This document shows positions 24,189 through 33,439 of a DNA stretch of 64,000 nt, piece after piece. The DNA is from JAGVJT01 sp964513205 (GTDB taxonomy: Bacteria; Pseudomonadota; Gammaproteobacteria; Legionellales; Legionellaceae). Both the position numbers and the translations under genes were made by a program. How positions within the stretch are numbered: the stretch's first letter is position 1; each line of letters opens with the position of its first letter. Under the pieces are notes generated by a model. It was given only the letters and a program-made list of their open reading frames with translations. It had not been told where the DNA came from and did not search any database. The stretch is taken from positions 1 to 64,000 of the forward strand of contig CAZELP010000009.1 of assembly GCA_964513205.1 (NCBI GenBank), given 5' to 3'.

Positions 24189-24954
24189 ACATATTAGGCC
24201 ACAAATAAGAAACACTGACCATGGCAGAAACGCCTTGGTAGGTTTGTTGAATCGTTCTGGTAGCCGGCGCCAACTGATGGCTTTGTGTATATTTGCCAAA
24301 ATAGCTGTATAAAACTTCTCCTGACACAAAGACATTCGGTGTCATCAAATAAGATGCACCAAGACCAAGGTTATACCCCGTATTGTATCCTTGTGCTGTT
24401 TCTAAGCTGCGTCCTACGTTGTTAATATTGGTAGGCAGAATAATTGTACTTGATGTAATGGATTCGCGATTCACGACATTTGAAAATGTGACACCGGCTT
24501 CAAAAAAACTCAACCAGTTCGGTGTCATTTGATATCCTAAAACGCCATCAATGTTGTATATGGGTTTAAAATAGATGGTATTGTTAAAGACGCCATTGGC
24601 TTCAAATGTACCGTATCCACCCGCATAAGCGGTGCTGTCGTGTTGTTGAATAAACGGATAATCAATTGAGCCTTTTACTCCAAGATAATATTGTGATGAA
24701 AAAACGCGACCATACCCAATATGTCCGTCAAATAAGACGCCCGTTGCCGAGTTTAACCATTGATCACTTGAATAGACTGTGCCTGTTGGATTAACTGGAA
24801 AAGAGGCTTTATTGGCAGAAAGTTCTGTCATGGCCCCCGTCCCGAGACCTGCATAAAAGCCAGAAAAATCAGTTGAAACTGGGCCCATTCCACCTGATAT
24901 TGCAACATTTGTTCCTAATATAGACGCTAAAATCCATAATTTTTTGTTATTCAT
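24187..24954 (-). CDS. outer-membrane beta-barrel protein
   Basis: 255 residues with a signal peptide (NKKLWILASILGTNVAISGG) and amphipathic strands rich in Gly and aromatics: FSGFYAGLGTGAM, YYLGVKGSIDYPF, NIDGVLGYQMT, YNLGLGASYLM, VFVSGEVLYSYFGKY and the closing VSAMVSVSYLW. It resembles the small surface porin-like proteins of Legionellales. It is convergent with the TALE-like gene and divergent from the helicase-ankyrin gene. Related in type to the barrels at 9.8 and 32.6 kb, although direct homology among them would need alignment. Confidence 0.75.
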   Translation of the reverse strand: MNNKKLWILASILGTNVAISGGMGPVSTDFSGFYAGLGTGAMTELSANKASFPVNPTGTVYSSDQWLNSATGVLFDGHIGYGRVFSSQYYLGVKGSIDYPFIQQHDSTAYAGGYGTFEANGVFNNTIYFKPIYNIDGVLGYQMTPNWLSFFEAGVTFSNVVNRESITSSTIILPTNINNVGRSLETAQGYNTGYNLGLGASYLMTPNVFVSGEVLYSYFGKYTQSHQLAPATRTIQQTYQGVSAMVSVSYLWPNM

Positions 24955-25105
24955 TTTTTCCCTTTGATTGTCAATGCGGAGCCTAAGAATAGCATCAATA
25001 TTTTTATCTTCATATACGGTCGGCGTGTTAATTCACCAATAGATGTTGAACATCAATCCTTACTTTGTAATGATTGAATATTTTATTTTGAACTGAGACT
25101 TTTTG

Positions 25106-28100
25106 ATGGAATCTGTTAAAGAATATGAATGGGAAATACGACCTGTTGTTCAAAGCTCCAATACAACTTTGTTTTGGCATTATGTTGTTTTAAAACCATC
25201 TGAACTGTATCAAAAAGCAGATGGAAAATTGCGTTTAGCAATTGAAAGCACGATAGAAAGCTTAGTCAATCATGAATTTACATCTGGGAATCATATCGAA
25301 AAAATGTATGGCACAGAAGCCAAAACCATACGCATTAATCTTGCTGATCGACTTATTTTTTCAATTGTCGATTGTCATGGTTTAAAAATAGCATTGATTC
25401 ACAGTTACATTTTGAAACATAAATTACACGAAAATCAGTTTTTATTTTCTCAGAGCACAATCAAAGCGGGTGAAAAAATTTTTTATACGGCCTTATCTCA
25501 GCGTTTCAAGTCACTTTTAAATGAAGCTCCTGCTCTTGAGCCTGAGTCACTCGATACTTTTAGAGGATTAAAACATGCTGTTGTGATGCAAAATCAGCAT
25601 ATTGTGCTCGATCCTCTGCAGTCTTTAAGTCTGGAAAAAAATCTTCCTTTGTTACAAAGCGGACCAGCAGGATCAGGAAAAACACTCATGCAAATCGTAA
25701 GAGTTCTTGAGCATGCAAAAATTTATCAAGAACATATTTCCGTGGTTGTGATTACCAATACGAGACTATTGGCCAATCAGATCAATCGCGTGCTGGAGTC
25801 AACTGGACATCTTTCATCAGACGTCAAGGCAGTGGATTATCAAGATTGGATTTTGGATTACAAAGAAGAACGGACCCTGGTCGATGATGGGAATTTTTAC
25901 CAATGGTTTGACTCATTTTCTCGTTTGCATTTTCAACTGGCCAAGAGTCAATCTAATCAGGCGATATCTTCTGAAAAACTCACAGGTTTCAATAAAAATA
26001 TATCACTTTTGATGAGTATGATGAAATATATATCAGGTCTTTCCGAGGCGGAGTATGCTGAACGGCAAGCGTTGTTCTTTGATGCTAAAAAAGAACTGTA
26101 CCATATTTATAATTCTTATTGTGCTTACCTTACTTCAAAAAAAATGCTGCACCCGTCGTTTTATAAAATCCCAAATCATTTTTATGAAAACCCAAAATAC
26201 ACATTGCTCGCTGTTGATGAGTCACAAAACTTCACTTTACAACAAATAGAAAATTTAATTGGTCAAGCCAAGCCTATATCAACTGAACATCGTGCCGTGA
26301 TATTAAACTTTGATAGCCATCAAGCCATTGATTCGCATTACTCTCATCGAGCAAAAATACTGAAGCGTCTTGGCATTGACGAATCCAATCATGCTGTTTT
26401 TGAGTCTATTTATCGCTCTCCTCCGCGTATTATTGAACTGACTAATCGTTTGATCCAACAAATTAAATATCCGTTGTTGGGGGGCTTGACTGATCGATAC
26501 GAAGCAGCTGTTCTAAAAGGTGCTGACACAAGCGATTTAAATGGAACAGAAGAGGGGGATTGGTCATGGATTCAATCCACTACGGAATCTCAACAATATG
26601 GAATAGAAAGTCCAAACTGGCTTGTTGTAACTCATCAAGATTATCTCAAAGAGGCTTGTCAATTGTTTGGAAATGCATGTACTTTTTCAGATGTGATTGG
26701 ATTAGAATTTAGCCATGTATGTCTATACAAGCCGTTTTCTCACGAGGAATTTATTTTAATTGATAAAGATTTGGCAGCAACAACGTTAACACTTGAGCCA
26801 TCTCATGAGGCTAAAAATCCGTCAAAACATCGGATACATCTGCCTATTTTAAATCAAATTATTTCAGCGGCTTTAAGAACCACTCAGCATCTTGTAATTT
26901 TTCAAAATGATCACAAGATAAAAAATATTTATCAGCGACTACAATCTTTTTTAAAAGAAAAACCTGAAAAAGTAACCGTAAAAAACTTTCAACAATCTCC
27001 GATTTTGAATCAGCTTGAGTGGTTTTGGGTCAATGGAAATGATGCTTATGTAAAGCGTTGTTTTGAAAATACCAAGACAGGTTTGCTGCTAGGGTTAAGT
27101 TATGATGAGTTTGTGGCGCAGATGCAAACAAAATTAACGGATAAGATGATACCTCAAGCCTCAAAAACGGTTCAACAAGATGCCGTGATCACCAAGAAAG
27201 CATTAAAGCCTAGTTTTTTTGAGTCGAATCAAGACAAGAAAAAAGACGCTGAAAAACCAAGTCCTAAAAAAACCACAATTAACGTGAAAAAAGAATCTAC
27301 TCTCTTGCATGATAGTGCTTTAGAAAAAATGCTGATGATGTCAGTTCAAATGATGACGGCATCAGCACCCATAGAAAAAAATGGAGAACAGTATCTCCAA
27401 TTCAAGCAGTATCTTGATTTACTGTTGACATCAACCTATTTCCAGTCTGTGTCGGATATTTTTTATAAAAAATATCAAAAATCATTGTTTAATCTGTTTT
27501 TATTTAATGTTCAAACTTCAGATGCATTCAACTTTTATTTTGAAGAATCACCCGATAAACTGGAATTTTTGAATGTACATTATATGAACCCAGAAACACA
27601 AGATACCTTGGAGCATGCGCTCATTTTGTTGGGTGAAAATAATTTATTGAATCAGATTATAAAACATAATTTTATTCAACCACAGCGTCATAACAAATTT
27701 CAATATTCTGCACTTTCTTGTGCTCTGATGTGTGGAGTTTATGATTATCTAAAATCTTATGAGAGCAAATTTGGCCCAATAACAGAAGCAAATTTTGAGA
27801 GAGAAAGAGGGGTGAGTTTGGGTGGTTTTGATTTCTTTTCTCAAGAAGTAATTGATTCTTTTCATCACCACACGGGATCTCCTGAAGATTGGCATCCGTT
27901 TAATGGTCATCAAAATGCAGATTTCTTTAAAGAACTTCGTCATAAGAACAGTGAAAAAATTCGAACGATGCTGACTCCTGACAAAAGCAAAGTGCACCTG
28001 AAGTTGGGTGAAACAGGGCTTGAGCCTCTACACATTGCGATACAATATCAAAGTTTTAGTTTGTGTGCGCTATTTTTGTCTTTGGGTAGTAATCCAAATG

Positions 28101-29098
28101 CAGCTTCAGTGGCCAATGACACGCCATTATCAATGGCAATTAAGGGTCGTGATTATAAAGTGATTCGTCTACTTTTATATCATGGTGCGAATCCGTATTT
28201 TAATCCGGATATGACAAAACCGAATCCCATTGCGTTGGCTGTGCGTTCTCGTGATGACAAGATTATCATCGACTTTTATCGATATGGTGTCATTTCTGAA
28301 GAGACAATGGATGAAATTAATCGTGTGGTGATATTTAATGAAGACTATCTTGCTTACATCAAAGGGGTAAGTGTGATGCGTTCTTTGCTTTCTGCACACG
28401 GTATTTCAAAAGAACACCCAACAAATATTCCGTCTATTATGATGCAATTACCTACAATCTATAATCATCACTTCTCTATTCAGATAAAAAATCAATCAAA
28501 AGACAAACAGTCTTTCGAAACATATTGGGATGTTTTAATTGAGAATGTTGACGCTTTTAAACATCTTTTGCGTCAAGCCTATAGCAAGAAAAAATGGACA
28601 TATTGTTGTGCAGAAACATTATTGAATGGCGTAGATAACTTATTAACTTATCTTGTTCGAAAAGGATATCGAGAGCATCTCAAGGCATTGATCACGTGTA
28701 TTGAAAATCCATTGTTCATGAGAAATGAAGCTCAAGAAGATATATTGGACGTGGCAATTGAGACTCGTCAAACGGATCTCATTAAGCGTCTATTGAGGTA
28801 TGTTCAGAGCACCGATAGTTTTTTATTTCGAATATATCAAGCGATTATTTATGATGATTTTGAGGATTTTAGTCGATGTATTCAAAAAGGAAAAAAAGGA
28901 GCGCCTATGGATTTGGATTTTACTTCTCTGCATCATCGAAAGATACGGCATTTAATTATACTCATTGAACTTTTTGAAAGACCTCATTTTTTTACAACGG
29001 AGTTTAAATCTTATATCCCTTCTTTTTTGAAAAAAGAATATTTTTCAGAAGAAGAGAGCGTTTTAGAGTCTCACGTTTCTATAAAATGTGGACCTTAG
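25106..29098 (+). CDS. SF1 (UvrD/Rep-like) helicase-like protein fused to ankyrin repeats
   Basis: 1330 residues. The first half shows SF1 helicase motifs in order: Walker A SGPAGSGKT (about 187), ITNTRLLANQI (Ia), LLAVDESQN (II, about 367), NFDSHQA (III), SIYRSPPRI (IV), VIGLEFSHVCLY (V) and AALRTTQHLVIF (VI). A Lys-rich linker follows near 700-735. Ankyrin repeats lie at about 965-1060 (TGLEPLHIAIQ, NDTPLSMAIKGRDYK, LLLYHGANP) and a further degenerate pair near 1180-1240. Motifs are intact enough for ATP binding. The combination recalls eukaryotic TRANK1, which joins ankyrin repeats to a UvrD-like domain. ATG 25106 is preferred to TTG 25103. Role unknown; an effector is plausible. Confidence 0.75.
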   Translation: MESVKEYEWEIRPVVQSSNTTLFWHYVVLKPSELYQKADGKLRLAIESTIESLVNHEFTSGNHIEKMYGTEAKTIRINLADRLIFSIVDCHGLKIALIHSYILKHKLHENQFLFSQSTIKAGEKIFYTALSQRFKSLLNEAPALEPESLDTFRGLKHAVVMQNQHIVLDPLQSLSLEKNLPLLQSGPAGSGKTLMQIVRVLEHAKIYQEHISVVVITNTRLLANQINRVLESTGHLSSDVKAVDYQDWILDYKEERTLVDDGNFYQWFDSFSRLHFQLAKSQSNQAISSEKLTGFNKNISLLMSMMKYISGLSEAEYAERQALFFDAKKELYHIYNSYCAYLTSKKMLHPSFYKIPNHFYENPKYTLLAVDESQNFTLQQIENLIGQAKPISTEHRAVILNFDSHQAIDSHYSHRAKILKRLGIDESNHAVFESIYRSPPRIIELTNRLIQQIKYPLLGGLTDRYEAAVLKGADTSDLNGTEEGDWSWIQSTTESQQYGIESPNWLVVTHQDYLKEACQLFGNACTFSDVIGLEFSHVCLYKPFSHEEFILIDKDLAATTLTLEPSHEAKNPSKHRIHLPILNQIISAALRTTQHLVIFQNDHKIKNIYQRLQSFLKEKPEKVTVKNFQQSPILNQLEWFWVNGNDAYVKRCFENTKTGLLLGLSYDEFVAQMQTKLTDKMIPQASKTVQQDAVITKKALKPSFFESNQDKKKDAEKPSPKKTTINVKKESTLLHDSALEKMLMMSVQMMTASAPIEKNGEQYLQFKQYLDLLLTSTYFQSVSDIFYKKYQKSLFNLFLFNVQTSDAFNFYFEESPDKLEFLNVHYMNPETQDTLEHALILLGENNLLNQIIKHNFIQPQRHNKFQYSALSCALMCGVYDYLKSYESKFGPITEANFERERGVSLGGFDFFSQEVIDSFHHHTGSPEDWHPFNGHQNADFFKELRHKNSEKIRTMLTPDKSKVHLKLGETGLEPLHIAIQYQSFSLCALFLSLGSNPNAASVANDTPLSMAIKGRDYKVIRLLLYHGANPYFNPDMTKPNPIALAVRSRDDKIIIDFYRYGVISEETMDEINRVVIFNEDYLAYIKGVSVMRSLLSAHGISKEHPTNIPSIMMQLPTIYNHHFSIQIKNQSKDKQSFETYWDVLIENVDAFKHLLRQAYSKKKWTYCCAETLLNGVDNLLTYLVRKGYREHLKALITCIENPLFMRNEAQEDILDVAIETRQTDLIKRLLRYVQSTDSFLFRIYQAIIYDDFEDFSRCIQKGKKGAPMDLDFTSLHHRKIRHLIILIELFERPHFFTTEFKSYIPSFLKKEYFSEEESVLESHVSIKCGP

Positions 29099-29176
29099 AT
29101 TTGATTGATAAGGAGTTAAGTGGATCGTACAATGTTCCATATGTGATTTTTATGAAATTTTATTGGTGAGAGTGTG

Positions 29177-30313
29177 ATGATGGAGTCCTTCGATATTGTA
29201 GAAAAAGAAAGCGTTTCGGATAAAACCATTGTTGTTGAAAAGGAGCTTGGTCGTAGTTATTCGAAATCTCCTTTTTTTGAATCATCTCGTCCACCATTAA
29301 CTGCTAAGCTTCCGCCCGATCATTTTTTGGAAAGCATTGCCACTCCTGATTCTGTTAGGGGGGCATCTAGTCCAATTAACGTGCCGAAACGTTATGCGTC
29401 GTTTGCTTTTTCATTCCAAAAAAAACTTGAAGATGGTGAGTTGTTAGGTGAAGACTCTCCGTTTCGTCATAGTCAACAGTATTGTCAGTTTATTCAAACT
29501 CGAGCGATGGCAAAAGCGAATTTGCAAAAATTTAATGAGCGGCCTGTTACGCCAAATCCAAAGGTAATGCAGTCTACAATCGAAGCAATGAAAGATTTTT
29601 TTAGACTTTCTTATGTGCACTTAGACCATTCTAATCAAGTGTTTCCTTTGGCCAATTGCAATAAATGTTTGGGGTTTTCGATTGTTCCCGGGACTTCTTT
29701 GGTCATATTGGCAATTTCTCAGGACAAAATTCCCAAAAAAGACGAGCCGTTACGTCGAAATATGGTTGAACATCTGGATCAATTAAATCGGTTATCTGCA
29801 ATTTGGTATAACGAAAAGCGCATTTCTCGACGTTGGAGTTTTGAGCTGGCTAAAATCCCTACACGCGAGCAGTATTTGTTGCCTCGAACTTTATCTATGC
29901 GTGTACCGCATCATGCGACGAACGAATGGGTTGTTCCTCGCACACGTTGTGTTGAAATTGCTTTAAGTACTGCTCTTTGCAAAGCGCAAAGAACACAATC
30001 GTTTGCAATAGATGATGTATTTTTTCTGACGGTCGGTGGTGTGATTTGGGCCGATGAAACAGAAGCGTTAAGCCTTCCTCATTTTGATACCAAAAAGCGA
30101 AACTTGACTTATCGTTCAAGCGCACCGATAGAAGTTATTTTATCAGACTCAAAAATAGGATACGTCGATGTGTGGGATCCTTGCCAGGAGCATTGTCAAA
30201 TTTATATGAATGAAATGCTGGCAGTTGCCAGTGCTGGTGGAGGTAGTACTAGTTATACCGAACCACGAGCAGAAGGGGATCTGTCCATTACAAGACTTGG
30301 TAGAACGTTCTAA
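29177..30313 (+). CDS. unknown protein with candidate deaminase-fold C-terminus
   Basis: 378 residues. No signal peptide; the first 130 residues are Ser/Pro-rich and probably flexible. In the C-terminal part, RCVEIALSTAL (C258, E260) resembles the CxE zinc/proton-shuttle helix of cytidine deaminases, and WDPCQEHC (C336, C340) resembles the second PCx(2-4)C motif. The last 30 residues are Gly/Ser-rich. The 75-residue gap between motifs is longer than in classic cytidine deaminases. If real, it could be a nucleic-acid or nucleotide deaminase or toxin-type effector. It follows the helicase-ankyrin gene by 78 bases on the same strand and ends at a strong terminator. Confidence 0.55.
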   Translation: MMESFDIVEKESVSDKTIVVEKELGRSYSKSPFFESSRPPLTAKLPPDHFLESIATPDSVRGASSPINVPKRYASFAFSFQKKLEDGELLGEDSPFRHSQQYCQFIQTRAMAKANLQKFNERPVTPNPKVMQSTIEAMKDFFRLSYVHLDHSNQVFPLANCNKCLGFSIVPGTSLVILAISQDKIPKKDEPLRRNMVEHLDQLNRLSAIWYNEKRISRRWSFELAKIPTREQYLLPRTLSMRVPHHATNEWVVPRTRCVEIALSTALCKAQRTQSFAIDDVFFLTVGGVIWADETEALSLPHFDTKKRNLTYRSSAPIEVILSDSKIGYVDVWDPCQEHCQIYMNEMLAVASAGGGSTSYTEPRAEGDLSITRLGRTF

Positions 30314-30333
30314 TTAGGTTAATTCTTGATTTT

Positions 30334-30360
30334 AAGGGGCTTTAGATAGCCCCTTTTTTT
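30334..30360 (+). terminator. intrinsic terminator
   Basis: AAGGGGCT (30334-30341) pairs with AGCCCCTT (30348-30355) across six bases, then T continues to 30360. It ends the helicase-ankyrin/deaminase-like unit. Confidence 0.92.
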
Positions 30361-30366
30361 ATAAAT

Positions 30367-31068
30367 TCACGCAACTCGGTGAGTGATTGGAAACGGCTTT
30401 AATGCATTCTCGATATTCTTATAGAGTTCAGGCAGCCATCGAGGTTGTGCAAATGTATTGGTTGCCGGTTTTTCTTTTCTCAGATCATTGGGTGCGATAA
30501 TAAGTTGTATATTACTTAAACCGATTCGATGAGCTAAAAGAAACAATTGATCAATTGCCGCATCGCCAATCGCAAGACAGCCGATAGAGGAAGATTTCCC
30601 ATGAATAAAAATATTACCGCCTAAACGTGTTCTTCCTTCTTTACTGGCCTGTTGACGATCGAAGTCATTTGGGTAATTAATCATCATTGACAGATGCCAA
30701 GTGCTATAAGGATTGAGAGAGGTTAGACGATATACGCCTTCTGGAATTTGACGATCGTATTCTTTTAGTTTAGGGCCAAGCCGACCGCTACTTGCTGTGA
30801 GTGGATATGTATGAATATGGCGCCATGTTTGATTTTTATCTTTTGCCCATAATTGTAGTTCACGTTCTTTTTTAAAGGCTAGAAAAGCAGCTTTTTGAGG
30901 TGGATAAGCCACATTCGATTTTTTGAAATAAGAAGCAAGCTCAGGTTCGGAGGGAATGCCATAACGCTGAACAGCACGTTCGATGGCTTGTTGAAAGTCC
31001 ATTTTGGGTGCCATCGCATAAAGCGAATCAGAGAGTAAAAAAAACAAAAAAAACAGATACTTATGCAT
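30367..31068 (-). CDS. L,D-transpeptidase (YkuD/ErfK-YafK type)
   Basis: 233 residues from the ATG at 31068, which has AAGGA seven bases upstream and begins a signal peptide (HKYLFFLFFLLSDSLYAM). The YkuD catalytic motif is HGKSSSIGCLAIGD, with the active Cys and His. These enzymes form 3-3 cross-links or attach lipoproteins to peptidoglycan; the YafK-like branch can also cleave such links. Single-domain, no peptidoglycan-binding module. Periplasmic. The longer frame to 31122 adds only a non-signal leader and is not favoured. Confidence 0.88.
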   Translation of the reverse strand: MHKYLFFLFFLLSDSLYAMAPKMDFQQAIERAVQRYGIPSEPELASYFKKSNVAYPPQKAAFLAFKKERELQLWAKDKNQTWRHIHTYPLTASSGRLGPKLKEYDRQIPEGVYRLTSLNPYSTWHLSMMINYPNDFDRQQASKEGRTRLGGNIFIHGKSSSIGCLAIGDAAIDQLFLLAHRIGLSNIQLIIAPNDLRKEKPATNTFAQPRWLPELYKNIENALKPFPITHRVA

Positions 31069-31169
31069 AGATTTCCTTTGGTTGAGCTTAATCATTGTAC
31101 CAAAAATACACCCATACATCAAATATTGATCAAAACTCCTTTTGTATGTTAGAACAATATTGCATTATA

Positions 31170-32564
31170 TTACGATACATTGGCAAGCATCGACCAGATG
31201 CCTGACAAATTATTTTGTGCTATTCCTCCAGCATACAGCAAATTATCTGAGTCAATCGTCATAGACTGAATCAAGCGACTACCTGAGAGATTCATGCTGA
31301 CCCACGTGTTGTTCTGGTAATACCAAACTTGTCCAACTAATCCATCGAACCCGGCTGTAAATAAAACATTGTGGCTATTGAAAGCCAGGGCGTAAATCTC
31401 TCCTCCTGTTGTGCTGGAGGGAGAGGCAAGAGTGATCCATCCCAAGCCGGTATACATCCAAACAGCGGTATTTTGGTTGGCGTCAACACCACCTGCATAG
31501 AGATTTCCGACATTGTCGATGGCAAGGGCATTAATTTTTGTAAAGTAATTGGGTTGATCAGAGGTTGGTAGTCCGGTTGTGGTCCAGCTTGTCCCATCGT
31601 AATACTCAACTTGAGCGTATGGTTGTTGTGAGGTTGTGCTACTTCCGTTATTTAGTTCTGCTGCATAAAGAGTAATTTTTATTGGTGAATAGAGAACCGA
31701 AGAGACTTCTGTGATGCCGCTGCTTAAACCAAGACTTGTCCAAGTGCTTCCATCGTAGCTCCATACTTGTCCTTGCTGCCCCGAGCTGTCAATACCACCC
31801 GCATAAACAGTTGAACCGTTTAGAGTAAGAGAGTTTATTGTGGTCGCGTTCGTGCTCGCCATGAAGCCTGTGTCTGTTGTGGATTGATTGGTGTTGTTGT
31901 ATTCATAAACCCAAGCGCTGTATGATGTACCACCACTGGTGATTTGACCTCCTAAATAAGCAAGATTGCTGGAGTCAGTTGCGATGGCTTCTACAGGAGA
32001 AGAGGGATTGCCGGTAAAGACTGTTGACCACTCAGTATCCATAAAACGCCACATATTACCTGCGTTGCTTGTGTTTGCGCCTCCAGCGTAAATGGTTGTA
32101 CCTTGGTGAGCAAGTGCGTTGAAGCCTGAATGATTTACTTCAGAAAGCACACTAATATTCAGAGGGTATTCCGTTCCGGCACAACTGATTCCTTGAGGGA
32201 AACACACAAAAAGATGATTTTTTATATTGGCGTCATTTCTGGCTACGGCTCCAGTGATTGCCAGATTAAGCTCGCACGAGTCACCTGACTGTCCTTTTGC
32301 TGCGAGATTAAAAGTATGACCACAGCCCGTTGACATCACAAAGACATTGGGTGGAAGGTATTTTATATAGTTATTTTGTCGGGCTATATTGGTGTTATTT
32401 TGGACAATGTACGTCGCGTAAACAGTCGTTCCAGAAGCGATTGTGGTTGGAAATGGAACTGTCGATGAAGGAGTAATGCTGAAAGGGAGTGCATTTGCAG
32501 ATTGAATGACAATTAAGTTTGTGACTACAAAATAAGCGTAAAAAGACCATTTTTTTAACGTCAT
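31170..32564 (-). CDS. secreted seven-blade beta-propeller protein
   Basis: 464 residues with a signal peptide ending SANA. Residues about 25-140 form a small beta domain with a Cys pair (STGCGHTF, GDSCEL) and LPPNV. The remainder has seven recurring blade signatures: TIYAGGANT, LAYLGGQI, TVYAGGID, TLYAAEL, NLYAGGVD, VLFTAGFDG and LLYAGGIA, each followed by an aromatic-rich W.Y strand. That count fits a closed seven-bladed propeller (kelch/YVTN-like). Exported to the periplasm or beyond; a binding role is likely but the partner is unknown. Twelve bases separate it from the upstream barrel gene, so they are probably co-transcribed. Confidence 0.75.
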   Translation of the reverse strand: MTLKKWSFYAYFVVTNLIVIQSANALPFSITPSSTVPFPTTIASGTTVYATYIVQNNTNIARQNNYIKYLPPNVFVMSTGCGHTFNLAAKGQSGDSCELNLAITGAVARNDANIKNHLFVCFPQGISCAGTEYPLNISVLSEVNHSGFNALAHQGTTIYAGGANTSNAGNMWRFMDTEWSTVFTGNPSSPVEAIATDSSNLAYLGGQITSGGTSYSAWVYEYNNTNQSTTDTGFMASTNATTINSLTLNGSTVYAGGIDSSGQQGQVWSYDGSTWTSLGLSSGITEVSSVLYSPIKITLYAAELNNGSSTTSQQPYAQVEYYDGTSWTTTGLPTSDQPNYFTKINALAIDNVGNLYAGGVDANQNTAVWMYTGLGWITLASPSSTTGGEIYALAFNSHNVLFTAGFDGLVGQVWYYQNNTWVSMNLSGSRLIQSMTIDSDNLLYAGGIAQNNLSGIWSMLANVS

Positions 32565-32576
32565 GGGGGCTTCCTT

Positions 32577-33359
32577 TTAAAAACGAAACGTGAGTTGACC
32601 AATAAACTCATTGATATTCAGATTAGATTGATACAGCGTTCCTGGAACGGTGACACCATCAATGCTCGAAGGCCCTAAGCTGACTTTTCCTAGCCCGGCG
32701 TACCGATAACCAAAACCGAGACGGACTTGCTCATGAATATCAAACTCGACACCACCTCCTCCAATAAAACTAAGTGAGTTTTGTGTTTGAGTCGCGTAAG
32801 TTCTTGTAAATGTTAATGTTTCTGGAACGTTTGTCGAGTAGTTGTAGGCATTGTTTTGTGAGTCGCCCACTCCAACAACGAGGTAAGGGTGGAATTTTTG
32901 ATCGGTATTTCCAAAGACAACTAGCTTTGCTTCGGCCAAAATTTGTCTGGTGAGGATTTTATATTGATAATTGTATGTGTTTTGAGAGCCTGTGTCGGCG
33001 CCTTGAATAAAACTTCCTTTGGCCGTGAACGAGTTGGGTTGAACATAACCCGCACCAAGCTGTAATAAAAGTCCTTTTTGAACTTCAAATTCTGCCGCAA
33101 GGTATAAGTCAAGTAGACCTTTTTGATCGGTATCTCCTGATGCTGTATAACTATAATACTCGCTGGTCGTTATATTGGTAATCGGAAAATAAGCTGAAGA
33201 ACCAATCGTAGACGTTGTGGCCAATCCACCTCCGACTGAAAAAATAAATCGCCATGGTTGATAGGGAAGTAAATAGCATTCACTTGCATATGTCGAAGAG
33301 GTTGCTGAGAGCACGGCTAAAGTCAGCAGATGAAAGATTCGTGATGTTCTGTTGATCAT
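32577..33359 (-). CDS. outer-membrane beta-barrel protein
   Basis: 260 residues with signal peptide (INRTSRIFHLLTLAVLSATS). Barrel strands include WRFIFSVGGGLATTS, LLLQLGAGYVQP, KILTRQILAEAKLVVFG, YLVVGVGDS, SLSFIGGGGVEF and VRLGFGYRYAGLG, with the C-terminal strand FIGQLTFRF ending in Phe, the classic BAM signal. Likely an eight-stranded surface protein. It is upstream of the secreted propeller gene on the same strand. Confidence 0.82.
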   Translation of the reverse strand: MINRTSRIFHLLTLAVLSATSSTYASECYLLPYQPWRFIFSVGGGLATTSTIGSSAYFPITNITTSEYYSYTASGDTDQKGLLDLYLAAEFEVQKGLLLQLGAGYVQPNSFTAKGSFIQGADTGSQNTYNYQYKILTRQILAEAKLVVFGNTDQKFHPYLVVGVGDSQNNAYNYSTNVPETLTFTRTYATQTQNSLSFIGGGGVEFDIHEQVRLGFGYRYAGLGKVSLGPSSIDGVTVPGTLYQSNLNINEFIGQLTFRF

Positions 33360-33439
33360 GTCTGTGGTTTATTCCTTTACCTATAAATCCGGATCAGATT
33401 TACACATATTTAAATGACCTGCAACTGTTTTCTTGTGAT

